The translations under genes and the position numbers were made by a program. Source: an uncultured Clostridia bacterium (lineage in GTDB: Bacteria > Bacillota > Clostridia > Christensenellales > Borkfalkiaceae). From it: a DNA stretch of 64,000 nt. Below are positions 60,895-64,000 of the stretch, piece after piece. A model generated the notes under the pieces. The model did no database searches and was not told where the DNA came from. It saw only the letters and a program-made list of their open reading frames with translations. Within the stretch, counting starts at the first letter, position 1; every line of letters starts with the position of its first letter. The stretch is from assembly GCA_934254825.1 (NCBI GenBank), contig CAKQMB010000002.1, forward strand, positions 124,001 to 188,000, in the 5' to 3' direction.

Positions 60895-62544
60895 TTAAAT
60901 TTTTTTGTCCGAAAACTTTTGCTTTTGTCCGAAAACTCTCGCTTCGAAAGGTTCGAAGTTCTCGGAGAATTTATCGGCGGTTTCGTAATTGCTTAAAATC
61001 GGCTCGAAGTTTTCTTTATCGAGAAATTCGGGCAGGGTGACCGCGCCTTTTTCGCCGAGGTTTATCGCGACGACGATTTTATCTCCGTCACCGTCGTTTT
61101 TGTCGCTTACGGACACTCTTTCGTAAACGAAACTGCCTTCGCTTTTCGTAAGATCTCTGAAAATTCCTCTTTTTATCGTCTCGCTCGAAGCGCGGAGTTT
61201 CAAAACCTCTCTGTAAAACGCGAAAATCGATTTTTCGGAAGAAACGTCTTTTGAGAGATTGATTTCGTCCGCCCGCGACGGCATTTTAAGCCAGGGCGTA
61301 CCGCTCGTGAAGCCGTGAGCTTCGCCGTGTTTCGTCCAGGCGACGGGGCGGCGGGTGTTGTCTCTGCTGCCGTAATTTATTTCGGCGATAAGTTTTTCGC
61401 GAGGCTTTTTCCCCTCGTTTTCGCGGTAATAATTGATCGTTTCGATATCGTCGAAGCAGGAAATATCGTCGTAAAAGGAGTTCGCCGAACCGAATTCCTG
61501 CCCCTGATAAATAAACGGAACGCCTTTGAGAAGATAAATCATAGCCGCGTACGCCGTGGCGCATTCGTAGCGATATTCCCTGTCGTTTCCGAGTCTCGAA
61601 ATAAAATAAGGCTGGTCGTGATTATCGGTAAACAAAATATACAAAAGGTCGTGGCGCATAGTGAAGTTCTGCCATTTGACGAGCGCGTTTCTTATATCGT
61701 CGTAGCGGTATGGCGCGGGCGTGTATTTGTCCGATCTTCCGAGACCCGTATGCTCGAACTGAAAGACAGATTTAAGTTCGTTGCGGTCTTTTCCGCAGAT
61801 ATCGCATATGCTTTTTTCGTCCGACTGACATTCGCCGACGGTGAAAATGTGCTTTACGTTTTCGCGCCCGAACAACTGCCTGATATATTCGTGAAGGCGA
61901 GGACCGTTAAGCATTTTATTTGCGGCGAAGTCCTTGGAAATGAAATCGAGAACGTCGCAACGGAACCCGTCCACGCCGAGATTTACCCAAAAATCGACAA
62001 TATCGCAACATTCCTGCCTTACCTTCGGATTTTCCCAGTTCAGATCGGGTTGCTGAACGGCAAAAGAGTGAAGATAATATTCGTTCGTCGCTTCGTTATA
62101 TTCCCACGCGCTCCCGCCGAAACACGCCGTCCAGTCTGTAAGCGGTTTGTCCGCCCATATATAGTAATCGTGATAGGGATTGTCTTTGGAAAGCCGCGCC
62201 TGTTTAAACCAGTAATGCTCGGACGACGTGTGATTTACGACGAGATCCATAATGATCTTAATTCCGTTTTCATGAAGTTCTTCCGCGAGGGATTTCCAGT
62301 CGTCCATCGTGCCGAATTCGTCCATAATATCGCGGTAATCGGAAATATCGTAACCGTTGTCGAAGTTCGGACTTTTATAGCACGGGCAAATCCACACGGC
62401 GTTCACGCCGAGCTTTTTAAGATAAGGAATTTTTTGTCTTATCCCGTTGAGATCGCCCGTTCCGTCGCCGTCGGAGTCGTAAAAACTGCGCGGATAAATC
62501 TGATAAACGATATAATCGAGAAAATCGTTTTGTTTTTCTTTCAT
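60895..62544 (-). CDS. GH13 alpha-glucosidase (oligo-1,6-glucosidase/trehalose-6-phosphate hydrolase type)
   Basis: The 549-residue enzyme hydrolyses alpha-glucosidic bonds. GH13 regions are visible: DYIVYQIYPRSFYDSDGDGT and IMDLVVNHTSSEHYWF (region I), GFRCDVLDF with the nucleophile aspartate (region II), FTVGECQSDE with the acid/base glutamate (region III) and FTDNHDQP (region IV), then a C-terminal beta domain. I start it at the ATG at 62544 (MKEKQNDFLDYI); an upstream extension to 62754 is basic, AT-rich and overlaps the likely promoter. It lacks a signal peptide, so it is cytoplasmic. Subfamily not resolved. Confidence 0.9.
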   Translation of the reverse strand: MKEKQNDFLDYIVYQIYPRSFYDSDGDGTGDLNGIRQKIPYLKKLGVNAVWICPCYKSPNFDNGYDISDYRDIMDEFGTMDDWKSLAEELHENGIKIIMDLVVNHTSSEHYWFKQARLSKDNPYHDYYIWADKPLTDWTACFGGSAWEYNEATNEYYLHSFAVQQPDLNWENPKVRQECCDIVDFWVNLGVDGFRCDVLDFISKDFAANKMLNGPRLHEYIRQLFGRENVKHIFTVGECQSDEKSICDICGKDRNELKSVFQFEHTGLGRSDKYTPAPYRYDDIRNALVKWQNFTMRHDLLYILFTDNHDQPYFISRLGNDREYRYECATAYAAMIYLLKGVPFIYQGQEFGSANSFYDDISCFDDIETINYYRENEGKKPREKLIAEINYGSRDNTRRPVAWTKHGEAHGFTSGTPWLKMPSRADEINLSKDVSSEKSIFAFYREVLKLRASSETIKRGIFRDLTKSEGSFVYERVSVSDKNDGDGDKIVVAINLGEKGAVTLPEFLDKENFEPILSNYETADKFSENFEPFEARVFGQKQKFSDKKI

Positions 62545-62940
62545 AAGTTTTACCGCCTTGATAAGCCGCGATTTCCGCAGCTTAAAAATTCTGCCTTTAT
62601 TATAATGGTTTTGAGCGAAAAAAATAGCGAAGATAATAAGTTTTTTTTTAGATATCTTATTAAGAATTAAAAAAATCGCGGCGGGCGTTCGTTTTTTCGG
62701 CTTTTCGGCGGCATAAAGCAATTTTTTTGCGAAGTTTGTTTTGTTTTTTGTCAAGTATCGGGCATAAGACGGCGTTTGATTTGTTTTCGGATAAGCGCGG
62801 CAAACGGAAAAAGCAAAAGCCGAAAAAATAAGATTTCAAAAAAACGCAATAAGTTTTCGGCTATCTTTCGGTTATATGTTAATGGTATAATCGGAAACGA
62901 AAATGATAAATCGGATTATAGTCCGATGAAAGGAGAAAAT

Positions 62941-64000
62941 GTGACTGAAAGATTAAAACGTACTTTGATAATCGTTTTTTCGCTTATGGTTATGTTATGC
63001 GGAAGCGCGTCCGTTTACGGGCTGTCGGCAAAAGCCGAGCTTACCGCGCCTTCTAAGGAAGAGGCGAAAACCCTTGTTTCCGTTTACGAAAACGGACTCG
63101 GGGCGGGCATGGATCTCGTCTGGGGTTCGGAAAATACGGATCTCGGATATACGGATGCTTCCGACGCTGAAAACGACGGCAAAAACATCGCGGTGGATTG
63201 TACGAAGACCGCCAACACCGAGTTTTATATCGATTTCGGAAAGGAATACGATATCTACACGGGAAAGGGATTTTCGGACGAAACTTACGAGGATTTTTAC
63301 AAAAAAAGCGCGATCGAATTCTGGATAAAGTTAAACGACGTTCCGGGAAGCTTTTTCAATATTTATCTTTTCCAGTCCCGTGGGGCGGAATTTTCGTCTT
63401 ATCCCGCAAATCAGCGTTATATAAGAAGTAACGTACAATTAAAAGCTTACGTCGATACGACGATAACGGGCGCGTGGCAGTATGTTCAGGTGCCTTTTAC
63501 GGCGTTCTCTTCGAGCGGCGAATACGTCAACGAAAACAACGTTAAAGTTAAAGATACGCCCGTAGACTTATCGAAAGTCTGCGCGATAGGTTTCGCGCAT
63601 ATGATGAACGACGCCAACACGAAAGTTACGCCGACCGTGCAGTACGACGATATGAAATTTGTTTACGGCAATATGGACGACGAAAATCTCGGCGTGACCG
63701 TTATCCCCGCAAAGGACTACGAGGAACGTAAAAAACAGGCTACGTTCACGACTATCGACATAAGAAGTCTCGCGACTTCCGGATACTACGGCGGAAGCGG
63801 TATCGGCTGGACAAATCAGGGCAGCGACAACGAGCTTACGGGCTTCGACCTTGTCGGCGAGCAGGAGTTTTTCGGCGTGCCGTTCGATATGATCGTTCAG
63901 GAAGAAAACAACAATAAATCGGTTATAGGTTTAAGAAGCGGTAAGGTGACGACGAGCAAACAGTTCCTCGAAAGCGTCACCATTCCCATAAATCTCACCG
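62941..64000 (+). CDS. Secreted protein of unknown function, cut by the window edge
   Basis: A GTG start at 62941 follows AAAGGAG (an ATG two bases earlier runs straight into a stop). The frame is open to the end of the window, giving 353 residues so far. It begins with a signal peptide (LKRTLIIVFSLMVMLCGSAS, cleavage probably after LSAKA). A beta-rich carbohydrate-binding-like domain follows (about 45-235; IEFWIKLNDVPGSFFNIYLF, WQYVQVPFTAF, VQYDDMKFVYG) and a second domain opens near 265. An extended -10 (TGGTATAAT, 62883-62891) lies 50 bp upstream. A role in binding or degrading polysaccharide is plausible given the GH genes nearby, but is not shown. Confidence 0.8.
   Translation, partial: MTERLKRTLIIVFSLMVMLCGSASVYGLSAKAELTAPSKEEAKTLVSVYENGLGAGMDLVWGSENTDLGYTDASDAENDGKNIAVDCTKTANTEFYIDFGKEYDIYTGKGFSDETYEDFYKKSAIEFWIKLNDVPGSFFNIYLFQSRGAEFSSYPANQRYIRSNVQLKAYVDTTITGAWQYVQVPFTAFSSSGEYVNENNVKVKDTPVDLSKVCAIGFAHMMNDANTKVTPTVQYDDMKFVYGNMDDENLGVTVIPAKDYEERKKQATFTTIDIRSLATSGYYGGSGIGWTNQGSDNELTGFDLVGEQEFFGVPFDMIVQEENNNKSVIGLRSGKVTTSKQFLESVTIPINLT

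Noticed and set aside
61315..62670. A 451-codon plus-strand frame across the GH13 gene
   Set aside because: It is antisense to an enzyme with all four conserved GH13 regions. The translation shows no family features and it has no promoter or ribosome site.
62545..62754. A 70-residue N-terminal extension of the GH13 enzyme
   Set aside because: The extension is lysine-rich and AT-rich, not part of the family, and covers the probable promoter. The ATG at 62544 starts right before the conserved barrel.

Overview
The window looks like a chromosomal segment of an uncultured gut-type Clostridia (Bacillota). Signs of this are consensus sigma-A promoters (TTGACA-17-TATAAT), strong AGGAGG-type ribosome binding sites, a T-box leader ahead of thrS, a YtxC-like sporulation gene beside thrS, a class II alpha2-type glycyl-tRNA synthetase, BspA-type leucine-rich repeats and Listeria-Bacteroides (InlB B) repeats. 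I cannot place it more precisely from sequence alone.

Layout. 0-7 kb is ordinary chromosome: a small membrane protein, a MATE exporter, a Ca/Na antiporter, then prmA-mtaB-HIT, then rpsU from a perfect promoter, one unknown helical protein and a decayed XRE regulator. 7.3-16 kb holds cell-surface functions: an LRR lipoprotein, a repeat-built CxxC-rich lipoprotein, a MacB-like ABC transporter and an OmpR/histidine kinase pair. 16.0-16.9 kb is a nested tandem-repeat array (79-bp and 170-bp units) whose hairpins keep their pairing while changing sequence. Related hairpins recur at 51.4-51.8 kb.

16.7-27.4 kb is an accessory island. It carries a large serine recombinase, a HpaII-type restriction-modification operon (XRE controller, Vsr, C5 methyltransferase, HpaII-like endonuclease, a truncated second methyltransferase and an out-of-frame gene fragment), a candidate structured RNA of about 337 nt, a MobV-type relaxase whose N-terminus is out of frame, and a small ORF with no AUG. 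It ends in an AT-rich two-gene operon: an RNase III with intact catalytic residues and two double-stranded-RNA-binding domains, translationally coupled to a coiled-coil protein of unknown function with a HicA-like C-terminus. Near-duplicate terminators flank this pair and a hairpin-rich leader precedes it. It is my best candidate for an undescribed system, probably anti-phage. A tRNA-Arg(ACG) follows.

27.8-37.6 kb has a 2241-residue surface protein (about 13 InlB-B repeats, a long coiled coil and a C-terminal membrane anchor) divergent from a second two-component system. 37.6-51 kb is housekeeping: a phosphoribosyltransferase, a P-type Ca-ATPase, ytxC, T-box-thrS, glyS, glnS, a CvpA-like membrane protein and a GH20-like glycosidase, with interspersed intergenic repeats. 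After tRNA-Glu(CTC), 52.1-60.7 kb holds a compact run of P22-like virion genes (portal, scaffold-like, capsid, connector, gp10-like propeller, coiled coil) with no large terminase, integrase or lysis gene, bounded by host metabolic genes. It is either a remnant or a domesticated particle. The window ends with a GH13 glucosidase and the start of a secreted protein cut by the right edge.
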